A stretch of DNA of 64,000 nucleotides from CAZYLZ01 sp964648335 (lineage in GTDB: Bacteria; Patescibacteriota; Minisyncoccia; Phycocordibacterales; UBA2100), in the NCBI GenBank assembly GCA_964648335.1, contig CAZYLZ010000002.1:1-64000 (forward strand), written 5' to 3'. Numbering within the stretch: the first letter of the stretch is position 1; each line of letters begins with the position of its first letter. The notes beneath the pieces are model-generated. The model was not told where the DNA came from, made no database searches, and worked only from the letters and a program-made list of their open reading frames with translations. Shown piece by piece: positions 33,116 to 41,161 of the stretch. The translations under genes and the position numbers were made by a program.

Positions 33116-33126
33116 CGGAGGGCTCT
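33103..33126 (+). terminator. Hairpin overlapping stop codon of MarR-like gene
   Basis: AGAGCCCTCC (33103-33112) pairs with GGAGGGCTCT (33117-33126); the TAA stop is in the loop. No T-run follows on the plus strand. Convergent with rpmB. Confidence 0.6.
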
Positions 33127-33144
33127 CACATTTCCCATCATTAT

Positions 33145-33387
33145 TTAAATGAGACCGGCTTTCTTGAGGGTAGCAAAAGCACCATTCTTCTGGATGGTCT
33201 TGATACCCTTGGCAGATACAACAATAGTGACGGTCTTGTTGAGCTCGGGGACGAAGACCGACTTCTTCTGGAGGTTTACGCGGCGCATGCGCTTGCCGGT
33301 AGGGTTAAACTGCGTCGCACGGGTGCGGTTCGAATAGCCACCTCCCATGGTGGGCTTTTTTCCGGTTATTGCGCAGTGCTTTGCCAT
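33145..33387 (-). CDS. rpmB: Ribosomal protein bL28
   Basis: 80 residues. It is a large-subunit protein. Typical features: MAKHCAITGKKPTMGGGYSN at the N-terminus, TRATQFNPTGKRMRRVNLQ, and an end of IKTIQKNGAFATLKKAGL. The zinc cysteines of some L28 forms are absent apart from Cys5. Monocistronic, with no Shine-Dalgarno. Confidence 0.95.
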   Translation of the reverse strand: MAKHCAITGKKPTMGGGYSNRTRATQFNPTGKRMRRVNLQKKSVFVPELNKTVTIVVSAKGIKTIQKNGAFATLKKAGLI

Positions 33388-33488
33388 AGGCCACGAACTA
33401 TATCCTATATTCTAAAAAATGCCAATAGCGAGGCCTCTGACGCGTATGTATAGAGTTCTTGTGCTCGGACAGGCAGTTTTCGCCGTGC

Positions 33489-33494
33489 TACGAT
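33489..33494 (+). promoter_or_regulatory. -10 box (TACGAT) of site-2 protease gene
   Basis: TACGAT ends 6 bases before the ATG at 33501. Confidence 0.45.
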
Positions 33495-33500
33495 TGTGCG

Positions 33501-34130
33501 ATGCAGCTCGAAGACGTCTTTCTGGTTATCGTTATCGTTATGTCGGTTGTCCTTCATGAGGTGGCTCATGGCTACATGGCAAACTGGCTCGGCGACCCGA
33601 CAGCGCGCCTGCAGGGGAGACTCACCCTTAATCCCATCAGCCACCTCGACCCAATAGGATCAGTGCTCTTGCCGGCCTTGTTCGCTTTTACGCACTCGCC
33701 GTTCTTCTTTGGTTGGGCAAAGCCCGTCCCGTACAACCCCTACAACCTTAATGGCAAGTACGGCGAACTGTTAGTTGCCGCAGCAGGACCTGCTACCAAC
33801 TTCTTGCTTGCGATCATCTTTGCGATCTTTATACGGCTCACTCCGTTTGTCCCGGTATCGGCCGAGGTGATACTTCTTATGTTCATCATCATAAACGTCA
33901 ATGTAATGCTCGCGATATTCAACCTCATCCCGATCCCACCTTTGGATGGCTCCAAAATTCTCTCGGGGATCTTGCCGACGAGCCTCGCGCAAAGCTACGA
34001 CGACATCCGTGCAAAGCTCGAAGCCAATCCCATTACCGGCTTTCTCATCGTCATAGTGCTCGTGAACATCTTTGGCGGCGCATTCTCGGGTATTGTGCTG
34101 CTGGCGTCACATGTCCTCGCCGGTATCTAG
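33501..34130 (+). CDS. Site-2 protease family (M50) membrane metalloprotease
   Basis: 209 residues, a short M50 protease of the type common in bacteria. The zinc site is HEVAH (His19, Glu20, His23), and the third ligand Asp is in NLIPIPPLDGSKIL (about 147-160). Four or so membrane helices surround them. No PDZ domain is present, unlike RseP. Such proteins cut substrates inside the membrane; the substrate is unknown. ATG 33501 is chosen over the frame start at 33459 by membrane-helix fit and the -10 box. Confidence 0.9.
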   Translation: MQLEDVFLVIVIVMSVVLHEVAHGYMANWLGDPTARLQGRLTLNPISHLDPIGSVLLPALFAFTHSPFFFGWAKPVPYNPYNLNGKYGELLVAAAGPATNFLLAIIFAIFIRLTPFVPVSAEVILLMFIIINVNVMLAIFNLIPIPPLDGSKILSGILPTSLAQSYDDIRAKLEANPITGFLIVIVLVNIFGGAFSGIVLLASHVLAGI

Positions 34131-34147
34131 GTCACCAAACCTACCGT

Positions 34148-35089
34148 ATGAGCACCTTTGAAAGACTGAGTACGACTCGCGAGAGCATCCCACTCATACC
34201 TGCCCGTGAACGGCTTATAGGACCAGAGGGTTTTGTGCGGAACATCGACGCAGAGATCGAGAAGGGCTCCCATACCCCGTATCCTGGCTACCCTGCATAC
34301 GAAGTGCGCATCAGGATGACACCTGGGCAGATCAGTGCGTGGCGCGAGAAGGGGAGCAAGGGTGCCGACCTTCCTGTCGCGATGGTCTTCGATCACCCGA
34401 ATTATCTGAAGGGCGTCGAAAATGGAGTCGCACACAGGGCAGACATCGATTCATTCGTACCGAACGTCGAAAAGATGCTTTCGAGCGGCAGAATCGGCGG
34501 CAACGGCTTCTATTACGAAGGTGGTATCAACGAGACAGCCGATCCAGTGCTTCTTGTCGAGGACGAGGGATTCCTCAAGGTGTGCCTTATCGAGCGAGCG
34601 GACGTGACCGCTGACAACCCATGGCGCTGGGCACTGCCGGGCGGCATGAAGGACGCGACCGAGACATCCGTATCGGCGCTCTTACGGGAGTTTCAAGAAG
34701 AGACGGGCGAATCGCTCTTTGACGAGACCGGCGTGCTCGACACGAGTAAATTCGATCTCGAGATGTTGACTGACGAGAATGGTAATGAGCAGTTCGTCAT
34801 GTATGGCGATCCGCGAGGCACTATCAATGCGATACCGGCCGGTAAAGCGGCGCTCATTACGCCGAAGAATACCGAGGTTGCCCGCATACTCTTGAATATG
34901 CGACTCAAGCCCAAGCTCGAGTCCGAGCCCGAAGTTCGATCTATTCGATGGAAAGTCGCCAGCGCCGACGTGATCGAAAGTACCTTTTCCTCGCACCCAA
35001 CCCTTATCATGCGTGCCATAGAGCAGTGGCAAAAGAGGCATCCCGGGATGGTCGTGGGGAAGGATGGCACAGTGGGCAGAAGTGCCTAG
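34148..35089 (+). CDS. Nudix hydrolase, ADP-ribose pyrophosphatase-like
   Basis: 313 residues, long for a Nudix protein. The Nudix box spans about 166-188: GGMKDATE, then seven residues, then REFQEETGE, all signature positions kept. It is preceded by WRWALPGG as in NUDT9-type ADP-ribose hydrolases, and the large N-terminal region (about 1-130) is also reminiscent of that group. The substrate is therefore perhaps ADP-ribose or a related nucleoside diphosphate derivative; this is inference. It lies 17 bases after the protease gene and may be co-transcribed. Confidence 0.82.
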   Translation: MSTFERLSTTRESIPLIPARERLIGPEGFVRNIDAEIEKGSHTPYPGYPAYEVRIRMTPGQISAWREKGSKGADLPVAMVFDHPNYLKGVENGVAHRADIDSFVPNVEKMLSSGRIGGNGFYYEGGINETADPVLLVEDEGFLKVCLIERADVTADNPWRWALPGGMKDATETSVSALLREFQEETGESLFDETGVLDTSKFDLEMLTDENGNEQFVMYGDPRGTINAIPAGKAALITPKNTEVARILLNMRLKPKLESEPEVRSIRWKVASADVIESTFSSHPTLIMRAIEQWQKRHPGMVVGKDGTVGRSA

Positions 35090-35157
35090 GGTACAGCATT
35101 CGCAGAGCAGAAAGCCGACTGATTCCGTCGCCCTATCGAGCCGTTTCGGGCCCGTTC

Positions 35158-35186
35158 TTGCAAACTCAAGCATTACGTAGTAGTAT
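35158..35186 (+). promoter_or_regulatory. Promoter of rpsL-rpsG
   Basis: TTGCAA (35158-35163), 17-base spacer, TAGTAT (35181-35186). A short GCGC/GCGC stem with a T-run lies between it and the rpsL ATG. Confidence 0.65.
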
Positions 35187-35221
35187 CCCAAAGCGCCGAT
35201 TGCGCGATTTTTTCTACACAC

Positions 35222-35644
35222 ATGTCAACCATAAACCAGCTCGTAAAGAAGCGCCGCCGCGACAAAATCACCAAGACCAAGACCACTGCTCTTGGCCGTG
35301 GCTTTAATGCGCTCGAAAACCGCCCTACCTTCTATCCGGCACCGTTCAAGCGCGGCGTCTGCACCAAGGTGACCACCAAAACCCCTCGTAAGCCGAACTC
35401 AGCTATCCGCAAGATCGCTCGTGTCCGCCTTACCAACGGCATGGAAGTCACCGCCTACATTCCGGGCGAGGGACATAACCTCCAGGAGCACTCGGTCGTA
35501 CTTTTGCGCGGAGGTCGCGTTAAGGACATCGGTGTTCGCTATACTATTGTCCGTGGAAAGCTCGACGCAACCGGAGTAGAAGCGCGCCGCCGCGGCCGTT
35601 CTCGCTACGGTGCTAAGCGCCCTAAGGCAGGAGCCAAGAAATAA
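35222..35644 (+). CDS. rpsL: Ribosomal protein uS12
   Basis: 140 residues; E. coli S12 has 124. It sits at the decoding centre. RGVCTKV, KPNSAIRKIARVRLTNG, IPGEGHNLQEHS and RGGRVKD are conserved. Three differences stand out: an insertion of about 13 residues before RGVC (around 25-42), Arg56 at the place of E. coli Lys43 (TPRKPN versus TPKKPN), and loss of one residue after KD (KDIGVRY versus KDLPGVRY). Lys101 matches E. coli Lys88. No Shine-Dalgarno. rpsG follows 11 bases later. Confidence 0.96.
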   Translation: MSTINQLVKKRRRDKITKTKTTALGRGFNALENRPTFYPAPFKRGVCTKVTTKTPRKPNSAIRKIARVRLTNGMEVTAYIPGEGHNLQEHSVVLLRGGRVKDIGVRYTIVRGKLDATGVEARRRGRSRYGAKRPKAGAKK

Positions 35645-35655
35645 TCCCATACTAT

Positions 35656-36117
35656 ATGCGACGCCCAGTAAAAAACCGCAACATGCCAGATCCAGACGAG
35701 AAGTTTGGTTCGGTTAAGATTGCAAAGCTCATCAACTACGTCATGATCCGCGGCCAGAAGGACACTGCGCGCAAGATCGTCTACGGAGCATTCGATATTT
35801 TGGCTAAAGAAGGCGATCCGGTGATCATCTTTGACGAGGCACTTGCCAACGTCGAGCCACAGGTAGAGGTCCGCTCACGCCGCGTGGGAGGTGCTAACTA
35901 CCAGGTTCCGCGCGAGGTCAACCCAGGACGCAAGATGTCTTTGGCCTATCGCTGGATCATCCAGGCTGCACAGTCCAAGAAAGGAAAGCCGATGATGGAG
36001 AAGCTTGCAAACGAGCTCTTGGCAGCACGCAAGGGAGAGGGTGAGGCAGTCGCCAAGCGCGACAACACGCATAAGATGGCAGAAGCTAATAAGGCCTTCG
36101 CCCACTTCGCCTGGTAA
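35656..36117 (+). CDS. rpsG: Ribosomal protein uS7
   Basis: 153 residues. S7 nucleates assembly of the 30S head. Typical segments: MRRPVKNRN start, KLINYVMIRGQKDTARKIVY, ALANVEPQVEVRSRRVGGA, YQVPREV and the FAHFAW end. Second gene of the rpsL-rpsG operon; fusA, usually next, lies 1.8 kb further on. The stop codon overlaps the start of a long structured element. Confidence 0.96.
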   Translation: MRRPVKNRNMPDPDEKFGSVKIAKLINYVMIRGQKDTARKIVYGAFDILAKEGDPVIIFDEALANVEPQVEVRSRRVGGANYQVPREVNPGRKMSLAYRWIIQAAQSKKGKPMMEKLANELLAARKGEGEAVAKRDNTHKMAEANKAFAHFAW

Positions 36118-36242
36118 GTACCGCGCCGGTTCGGCGCATTGCTTTGTCGCGTGCGGCAGAATTTCTTTCACAATACGTTAAGTATTGCTCAAGAATATTC
36201 TGCCTTCGCTTCGCACACTGCATCCAAACCAGCGCGGTACTT
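36116..36242 (+). ncRNA. Structured element downstream of rpsG
   Basis: AAGTACCGCGC (36116-36126) pairs perfectly with GCGCGGTACTT (36232-36242), closing a 127-base region. Inside are GTGCG (36151-36155) with CGCAC (36212-36216), GGCAGAAT (36155-36162) with ATTCTGCC (36197-36204), and CAATAC (36171-36176) with GTATTG (36182-36187). A GCGCCG/CGGCGC hairpin at 36123-36137 competes with the closing stem. The nested pairing suggests a folded RNA or 3' UTR domain. No known family recognised. Confidence 0.4.
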
Positions 36243-36297
36243 GAAACTCCAGTCCGCCTCGTTCTCTATCTCAAACTAAACGTCCGCAAATACAGCC

Positions 36298-36352
36298 GAT
36301 ACAAAAATGCCGCTCACAATACTTCTAGTATTGTGAGCGGCATTTTTGTATC
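36298..36352. terminator. 26-bp perfect inverted repeat
   Basis: 36298-36323 pairs without mismatch to 36327-36352 around TCT. The arms include TGCCGCTCACAATACT and end in an A-run/T-run (CAAAAATG and CATTTTTG), so it could stop transcription from either side (rpsG or the convergent membrane gene at 36384). Confidence 0.65.
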
Positions 36353-36383
36353 GCGCCTGTCACCGTATCTCAAATCTCGCGTT

Positions 36384-36710
36384 CTAGCGGATGAAATTTG
36401 GGGAAATAAAATTATGTGGATGCAAAGTAAAATCCGTCAAATAGAGAAAATAGAATGAGATACCAAATACGACGAAGGTACATATCAGTTTTAGAATACG
36501 AACTACGCTTGTGTCGCGCGCCCAATCGTATTCCCACAAGAATAGAATGCCCCAAAGTATCGCAAAAACCGGTGCGTATATTACGCTAAGTAGTAACACA
36601 TCGAAGAGCCCAGATCTTCCTTGGCCGACAACGAGTAGAATAGCGGAAATAATCGGCGAGAGTGCAAGGAGGCCACTTACGTCACGAATGATTTTTGGGA
36701 CTCTGCTCAT
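36384..36710 (-). CDS. Small polytopic membrane protein, unknown
   Basis: 108 residues from ATG 36710, with three predicted membrane helices (LLALSPIISAILLVVG, LLLSVIYAPVFAILWGILFL, ILKLICTFVVFGISFYFLYL). The DNA here is more A+T-rich than the flanking ribosomal genes. A TACTAT box ends 10 bases before the ATG. An ATG at 36776 would add 22 residues. No family recognised. Confidence 0.5.
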   Translation of the reverse strand: MSRVPKIIRDVSGLLALSPIISAILLVVGQGRSGLFDVLLLSVIYAPVFAILWGILFLWEYDWARDTSVVRILKLICTFVVFGISFYFLYLTDFTLHPHNFISPNFIR

Positions 36711-36987
36711 TTCGTTCAAAATAGTAACACAGGTGAGAGATTGGAGGTCATCAAAAAATGACACGACCCATCGCATAACAGAATCCAGCCCTCAGCTCTG
36801 CACTTTTTTCCTGGTGTCTTTTGCTGCGACCATTCCTGCTTTGCAGTACTCCACATTAGTTAAAACACACTCGAAAGCACCCTCTGATGTACTCGTTATT
36901 TCGCGGTGTGCCAAACAGCAAGAGGTGGCGGTTTGTTTGTTGAAGGCCTGTATACTATTTGCATAGTAAGTAATCGCTTTTTTCTGT

Positions 36988-37215
36988 ATGAAAGGACCAA
37001 GGTTCGAGGTGTACCACGACAAGGCAAAGAAATTTCGTTTTCGCTTATTGGCTGCAAATGGCGAGCCGGTCGCAATGTCCGAGGCCTACGAGTCTAAAGC
37101 GAGCGTCATGAGCACCGTAAAGAGAATCGGTGCTATGGCAGCAAAGGCTGCGATCGTCGACATGACTGTCGCTCCAAAAGCGGCACCGGCAAAGAAGGTC
37201 GCAAAAAAGAAGTAA
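36988..37215 (+). CDS. DUF1508 (YegP-like) domain protein
   Basis: 75 residues. One DUF1508 repeat, FEVYHDKAKKFRFRLLAANG (about 6-25) followed by SEAYESKASVMSTVKRI, matches the family that usually occurs as tandem pairs; function is not known. A Lys/Ala-rich basic tail (APKAAPAKKVAKKK) follows and may bind nucleic acid. A TATACT box at 36951-36956 gives a leader of about 25 bases without a Shine-Dalgarno. Confidence 0.82.
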   Translation: MKGPRFEVYHDKAKKFRFRLLAANGEPVAMSEAYESKASVMSTVKRIGAMAAKAAIVDMTVAPKAAPAKKVAKKK

Positions 37216-37236
37216 TAGATACTTTCTTCTGATGTA

Positions 37237-37266
37237 AGAAAAAGACCGGCCTCATGGCCGGTCTTT
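37237..37266 (-). terminator. Intrinsic terminator between convergent genes
   Basis: AAAGACCGGCC (37241-37251) pairs with GGCCGGTCTTT (37256-37266). On the minus strand it is followed by a T-run, ending the 37272-37760 gene. Confidence 0.85.
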
Positions 37267-37271
37267 GGTGT

Positions 37272-37760
37272 TTAGATAGGGGCATCGCTTGCGAGAATCC
37301 CTCCGAGATCCTCGATGAGAAGCTCATAGAACGCCCGAATCCCATCATCGAGCATAAGAGGTGCACCCTCTCTTTCTTTCGATGCGCAGCCGGAGCTGTC
37401 GATGACAATCGCCTGGCCCGATCCTGTGGCGCCGATATCCGTGTACACGTATGTGCAGGCAATCGGTTCGCGAAGTATTTCGGAGCTACCGTTCGGGGCG
37501 AAGATCTCCCGTTGGCGGATGACTATCGCATGGTCGGTCACGACCAACACCGGGACTCCGTTGCGTAGACGATAGTCGACGACGGCCATGGGCTCTTTCG
37601 TCTCGGGGTGCTTGATCGAGAGGGTCATCGTGTCGGATCGCTTCCCGACGTGCTGAGCCATCCCTCGGAGCAGCTTTTCCACGTTTCGCGCGGGCTCTGC
37701 GGCGATGCCTGTGGCACCCAGGAAGATTCCTGACAGGGCCAGTGCACTCACTATTTTCAT
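37272..37760 (-). CDS. Secreted protein, unknown
   Basis: 162 residues. Signal peptide MKIVSALALSGIFLGATGIA, then A. The mature domain is alpha/beta with LRNGVPVLVVTDHAIVIRQR in the middle and a cysteine pair near the C-terminus (CTYVYTDIGATGSGQAIVI and GCASK). AGGAGG lies 5 bases before ATG 37760 on the minus strand, better placed than for the GTG one codon upstream. Single-gene unit with its own terminator. No family recognised. Confidence 0.6.
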   Translation of the reverse strand: MKIVSALALSGIFLGATGIAAEPARNVEKLLRGMAQHVGKRSDTMTLSIKHPETKEPMAVVDYRLRNGVPVLVVTDHAIVIRQREIFAPNGSSEILREPIACTYVYTDIGATGSGQAIVIDSSGCASKEREGAPLMLDDGIRAFYELLIEDLGGILASDAPI

Positions 37761-37852
37761 CACTTCCTCCTGACAAGTTGCTCAGTACTAGATGCGATAC
37801 TGCACCCATATCGGGGTTCTGTCTACGGGGAGCGGAAGGAGCTCTGGCGCTT

Positions 37853-37880
37853 TTGCATTTTGGGGCTTTTCTGGTACTCT
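37853..37880 (+). promoter_or_regulatory. Promoter of fusA
   Basis: TTGCAT (37853-37858), 16-base spacer, TACTCT (37875-37880), giving a leader of about 45 bases. Confidence 0.55.
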
Positions 37881-37932
37881 TTCGCAACGAGCTCCGCGCT
37901 CCTTTATTTGTTATTCATTGATTGTTTTACGT

Positions 37933-40077
37933 ATGGAACGAGATTATCCACTGCAGAAAGTTCGAAACTTCGGTATCATCGCGCACATCGATGCGGGCAA
38001 GACGACCACGTCCGAGCGCATCCTCTTTTATACCGGCGAAAGCCACAAGATCGGCGAGGTGCACGAGGGTGACACCGTCACCGACTGGATGGAACAGGAG
38101 CGCGAGCGCGGAATCACCATCACTGCAGCGGCGATAACTTGCTTCTGGAACCCTACCTACATGGGAACCGACGTCACCTTGAAGCACCGCTTCAACATCA
38201 TCGACACGCCGGGCCACATTGACTTCACCTCAGAGGTGCAGCGCTCAATGCGCGTGCTCGACGGAGCAGTCGTCGTCTTTGATGGTGTTGCGGGCGTCGA
38301 ACCTCAGACCGAGACGAACTGGCGCTATGCCGAGGACGCAAACGTCCCCCGCCTCTGTTTCGTAAACAAGCTCGACCGAACCGGAGCATCGTTCGAACGC
38401 TCGTTTGGCATGATATTGGAGCGCCTTTCTAAGGATGCTGTGCGCATGCAGCTGCCTTTGGGCGAAGAAGACGGATTCGACGGCATGGTGGACCTTTTGA
38501 CCATGAAAGCTTTCAAGTTCGAAGGAGAGAAGGGAAAGAACGTTTCGACCTATGATTGCCCGGCAGACAAAGTAGAGGAGGCAAAGAAATATCGCGCCAT
38601 GCTCGTAGAGAAGATTGTCGAGACCGATGACGCAGCCATGAGTGCCTACCTCGAGGGTACCGAGCCATCTGTCCCTGAGCTCAAGGCGATCTTGCGCCGC
38701 GCAGTCATCGCAAACAAGATCTTCCCGACCTTCTGTGGATCTGCTCTCAAGAACCGCGGCGTGCAGCTGGTGCTCGACGGCGTCGTTGACTACCTTCCGT
38801 CGCCACTGGACCTTCCTCCTGCAAAGGGAGTGAACCCCGATACCGGCGAAGCGATTACGCGCTCAGCTGATGACAAAGAGCCGTTCTCTGCACTCATCTT
38901 CAAGCTGCAGGTAGATCCGTTCGTGGGGCAGCTCTCGTTCTTCCGTGTGTACAGTGGTACGTTCACCGCGGGAAACTCGGTGTACAACGCGACTACCGGC
39001 AAGAAGGAGCGCGTCGGACGCATCGTCCGCCTCCAGGCAAACAAACGCGAAGAGATTAAGACCGTATTCACCGGAGAAATCGCGGCATTGGTCGGCGTTA
39101 AGGAGTCCAAGATCGGACACACCATCTGCGACGAAGACAAGCCGATCATTTTGGAAGAGATCGAGTTCCGCGAGCCGGTTCTCCGCGCCCGCATCGAGCC
39201 TAAGACCAAGGGCGATCAGGAGAAGATGGGCATGGCGCTCAACAAGCTTTCAGACGAAGACCCAACATTCCGTGTCTCGAGCGACGAAGAGACTGGCGAC
39301 ACCATCGTAGCAGGCATGGGAGAGCTCCACCTCGAGATCATGGTGGACCGCATGAAGCGCGAGTTCGGTGTCGAAGCTACTTTGGGCAAGCCACAGGTGG
39401 CGTACCGCGAGACAATCACTGGCTCTGCTGATGTCGAGAACAAGTACATCAAGCAGACCGGAGGTCGCGGACAGTATGGCCACGTCAAGATCAAGATGAA
39501 GCGCCTCGAGCCGTTGGTAGAGGGCGAGAAGATCAAGAACAACGTCAAGCGCGAAGACCACTTCGAGTTCACCAACAACATCAAGGGAGGAGTCATCCCG
39601 CAGGAATTCATCCCAGCAGTGGAGAAGGGAATCCGCGAGGCTATGACCCGTGGCATCCAGGCGGGGTACCCGGTCGTCGATATTGCAGTCGAGCTCTACG
39701 ACGGTTCCTACCACGACGTCGACTCATCCGAAATCGCATTCAAGATCGCGGCATCGCAGGCATTCCAAGAGGCAGCTCGCCAGTCGAAGCCGGTACTCCT
39801 CGAGCCGGTCATGAAGGTGGTCGTGGTTACCCCAGACAAGTTCATGGGCGACATCACCGGTAACTTCAACTCGAAGCGCGGACAGATCCAGTCGATCGAC
39901 GACCGCTCGGGAGGCCTCAAGGTCATCTCGGCATTCGTGCCACTTTCAGAAATGTTCGGCTACACGACGACCCTGCGTTCGATGACCGAAGGCCGTGCAA
40001 ACAACACCATGACCTTCGACCACTACGAGGTCGTTCCTAAGAACGTCGCAGACGAAGTCATCGCATCGCGCAAGTAA
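37933..40077 (+). CDS. fusA: Elongation factor G
   Basis: 714 residues. EF-G is the GTPase that moves tRNAs and mRNA through the ribosome. G motifs: AHIDAGKTTTS (about 17-27), RGITITAAA (switch I), DTPGHIDF (switch II), NKLDRTGA. Domain II, III (MGELHLEIMVDRM), IV (GGRGQYGHV) and V are all present, so this is a full-length canonical EF-G. ATG 37933 gives the standard N-terminus; a frame start at 37792 is rejected. No Shine-Dalgarno. Separated from rpsG by unrelated genes. Confidence 0.97.
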   Translation: MERDYPLQKVRNFGIIAHIDAGKTTTSERILFYTGESHKIGEVHEGDTVTDWMEQERERGITITAAAITCFWNPTYMGTDVTLKHRFNIIDTPGHIDFTSEVQRSMRVLDGAVVVFDGVAGVEPQTETNWRYAEDANVPRLCFVNKLDRTGASFERSFGMILERLSKDAVRMQLPLGEEDGFDGMVDLLTMKAFKFEGEKGKNVSTYDCPADKVEEAKKYRAMLVEKIVETDDAAMSAYLEGTEPSVPELKAILRRAVIANKIFPTFCGSALKNRGVQLVLDGVVDYLPSPLDLPPAKGVNPDTGEAITRSADDKEPFSALIFKLQVDPFVGQLSFFRVYSGTFTAGNSVYNATTGKKERVGRIVRLQANKREEIKTVFTGEIAALVGVKESKIGHTICDEDKPIILEEIEFREPVLRARIEPKTKGDQEKMGMALNKLSDEDPTFRVSSDEETGDTIVAGMGELHLEIMVDRMKREFGVEATLGKPQVAYRETITGSADVENKYIKQTGGRGQYGHVKIKMKRLEPLVEGEKIKNNVKREDHFEFTNNIKGGVIPQEFIPAVEKGIREAMTRGIQAGYPVVDIAVELYDGSYHDVDSSEIAFKIAASQAFQEAARQSKPVLLEPVMKVVVVTPDKFMGDITGNFNSKRGQIQSIDDRSGGLKVISAFVPLSEMFGYTTTLRSMTEGRANNTMTFDHYEVVPKNVADEVIASRK

Positions 40078-40100
40078 AAGAAAGAAATGTCTTTAATGAC

Positions 40101-40131
40101 AACCACCGGCTCAAAGCCGGTGGTTTCTTTC
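40101..40131. terminator. Terminator of fusA
   Basis: AACCACCGGCT (40101-40111) pairs with AGCCGGTGGTT (40115-40125), then TCTTTC. It may also mark the right end of the adjacent IS200-like element. Confidence 0.85.
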
Positions 40132-40150
40132 CTGCCCTGCATCCGCAGGG

Positions 40151-40567
40151 CTAGAACAAGGTCGGGAGCTCTCTCTGATAGTGGCGTTGGTTGTTAATGT
40201 AGTTACGAATCTGGTGTTCATTTGTTCCGATGGTGGATATGAAGTAACCCCGTGCCCAAAAAGGCCCCTGAGGTAGCTTTTTCGCTTTCTTCTTGAGCCA
40301 CATGGATGTCTTGCCTTTCATCACCTGCACGATGTAGGCAGCGGAGTACTTCGGTGGGATTGAGAGAAACAGGTGTATATGTTCGTCTCCTACATGCCAT
40401 GCGTGGATGGAGAGCTCTTTCCACTTCGCGATGTACTTGAACATACGCTTCAATTCGAGTTTAATGAACTTGTCCGTCAGTATCTTTCCGCGGTACTTCG
40501 GACACCAGACTAGGTGGTAGTCACAGACCCATGTCGCATGGGACTGTTTATACAGACGTCTATTCAT
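40151..40567 (-). CDS. tnpA: IS200/IS605-family Y1 transposase TnpA
   Basis: 138 residues. The HUH motif is in DEHIHLFLSIP (about 64-74) and the catalytic Tyr in RNYINNQRHYQ (about 122-132). YHLVWCPKYRGKIL near the N-terminus is characteristic of the family. It nicks and joins single-stranded DNA. ATG 40567 fits the family; a GTG five codons upstream is an alternative. No TnpB gene is adjacent. The frame is intact, so the element may be active. Confidence 0.93.
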   Translation of the reverse strand: MNRRLYKQSHATWVCDYHLVWCPKYRGKILTDKFIKLELKRMFKYIAKWKELSIHAWHVGDEHIHLFLSIPPKYSAAYIVQVMKGKTSMWLKKKAKKLPQGPFWARGYFISTIGTNEHQIRNYINNQRHYQRELPTLF

Positions 40568-40671
40568 GGTCGGTTCTGTCACCGTTGGTTAGTAATATCG
40601 ACCACCGGTGATTGTACCGAGGGCTCCGCCTTGAAACGCACACCCCAGCTACGCTGGGGGTTTATGTTGTT

Positions 40672-40707
40672 AAGCAAGAACCGCACGAAGTGCGGTTCTT
40701 GCTTTTT
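40672..40707 (+). terminator. Intrinsic terminator
   Basis: AAGCAAGAACCGCAC (40672-40686) pairs with GTGCGGTTCTTGCTT (40690-40704) around GAA, then TTTTT. Confidence 0.88.
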
Positions 40708-40765
40708 ACTTTTGCACAGGCCATTCCATCGAGAGGCGAGCTTGCTGATACAATCAACGGTGTAT

Positions 40766-41158
40766 ATGGCAGATCAAGCCGTGCTCGGCGATGACGTGAT
40801 TCTTAAGAAAGCGCTCTTGGCGGCGGCGTTGTTTGCACTCGCCAGTGGTCTCGCGCTCCTTATGTACTGGTTACAGGTCCCCCAACCAGAAGGTCCTGGA
40901 TCGCTGCAGCTGCGGCCGACGACAATCGAAGAAAAAGCCGATGTACTGCGGTCGGTGAGCGAGAGCGGTTCGCGAACCAGTGCGAATGGAGATGAAAAGC
41001 TCAAGATACTGGAGAGTCTTTCGCAGACACAACCTATAGATGATGTGCGCGAAGCTACCACGACGGTTCCTGCCATGCCGAGATTGGACACGCAGGCATC
41101 CGGAGGTATGAGCGAAGAAGAGAAGCTCAAGATCCTGTCGGGGCTCAAGGCTCGTTAA
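40766..41158 (+). CDS. Single-pass membrane protein, unknown
   Basis: 130 residues. One membrane helix (ALLAAALFALASGLALLMYW, about 16-35) is followed by a long polar tail with a repeated EEKLKILSGL / DEKLKILESL motif (about 75-84 and 118-127). The duplicated motif is unusual for such a short protein. TACAAT ends 11 bases before the ATG. It lies 3 bases upstream of the GWAWS-repeat gene and is probably its operon partner. Confidence 0.55.
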   Translation: MADQAVLGDDVILKKALLAAALFALASGLALLMYWLQVPQPEGPGSLQLRPTTIEEKADVLRSVSESGSRTSANGDEKLKILESLSQTQPIDDVREATTTVPAMPRLDTQASGGMSEEEKLKILSGLKAR

Positions 41159-41161
41159 CCT

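Larger units (their letters stand above)
40100..40660 (-). mobile_element. IS200-like element (TnpA only), ends approximate
   Basis: A single Y1 transposase gene is flanked by small hairpins: CCCTGC/GCAGGG (40134-40149) and the fusA terminator hairpin on one side, CCCCAGC/GCTGGGG (40643-40659) on the other. ACCACCGG occurs on both sides (near 40102 and 40602). Such subterminal hairpins are expected of IS200/IS605 elements, which transpose as single strands and have no inverted repeats. Exact ends cannot be set without comparison to an empty site. Confidence 0.55.

Noticed and set aside
36792..37022. Minus-strand frame of 76 codons upstream of the DUF1508 gene
   Set aside because: It overlaps the start and promoter of the DUF1508 gene and has no initiation signal; kept as a remote possibility only.
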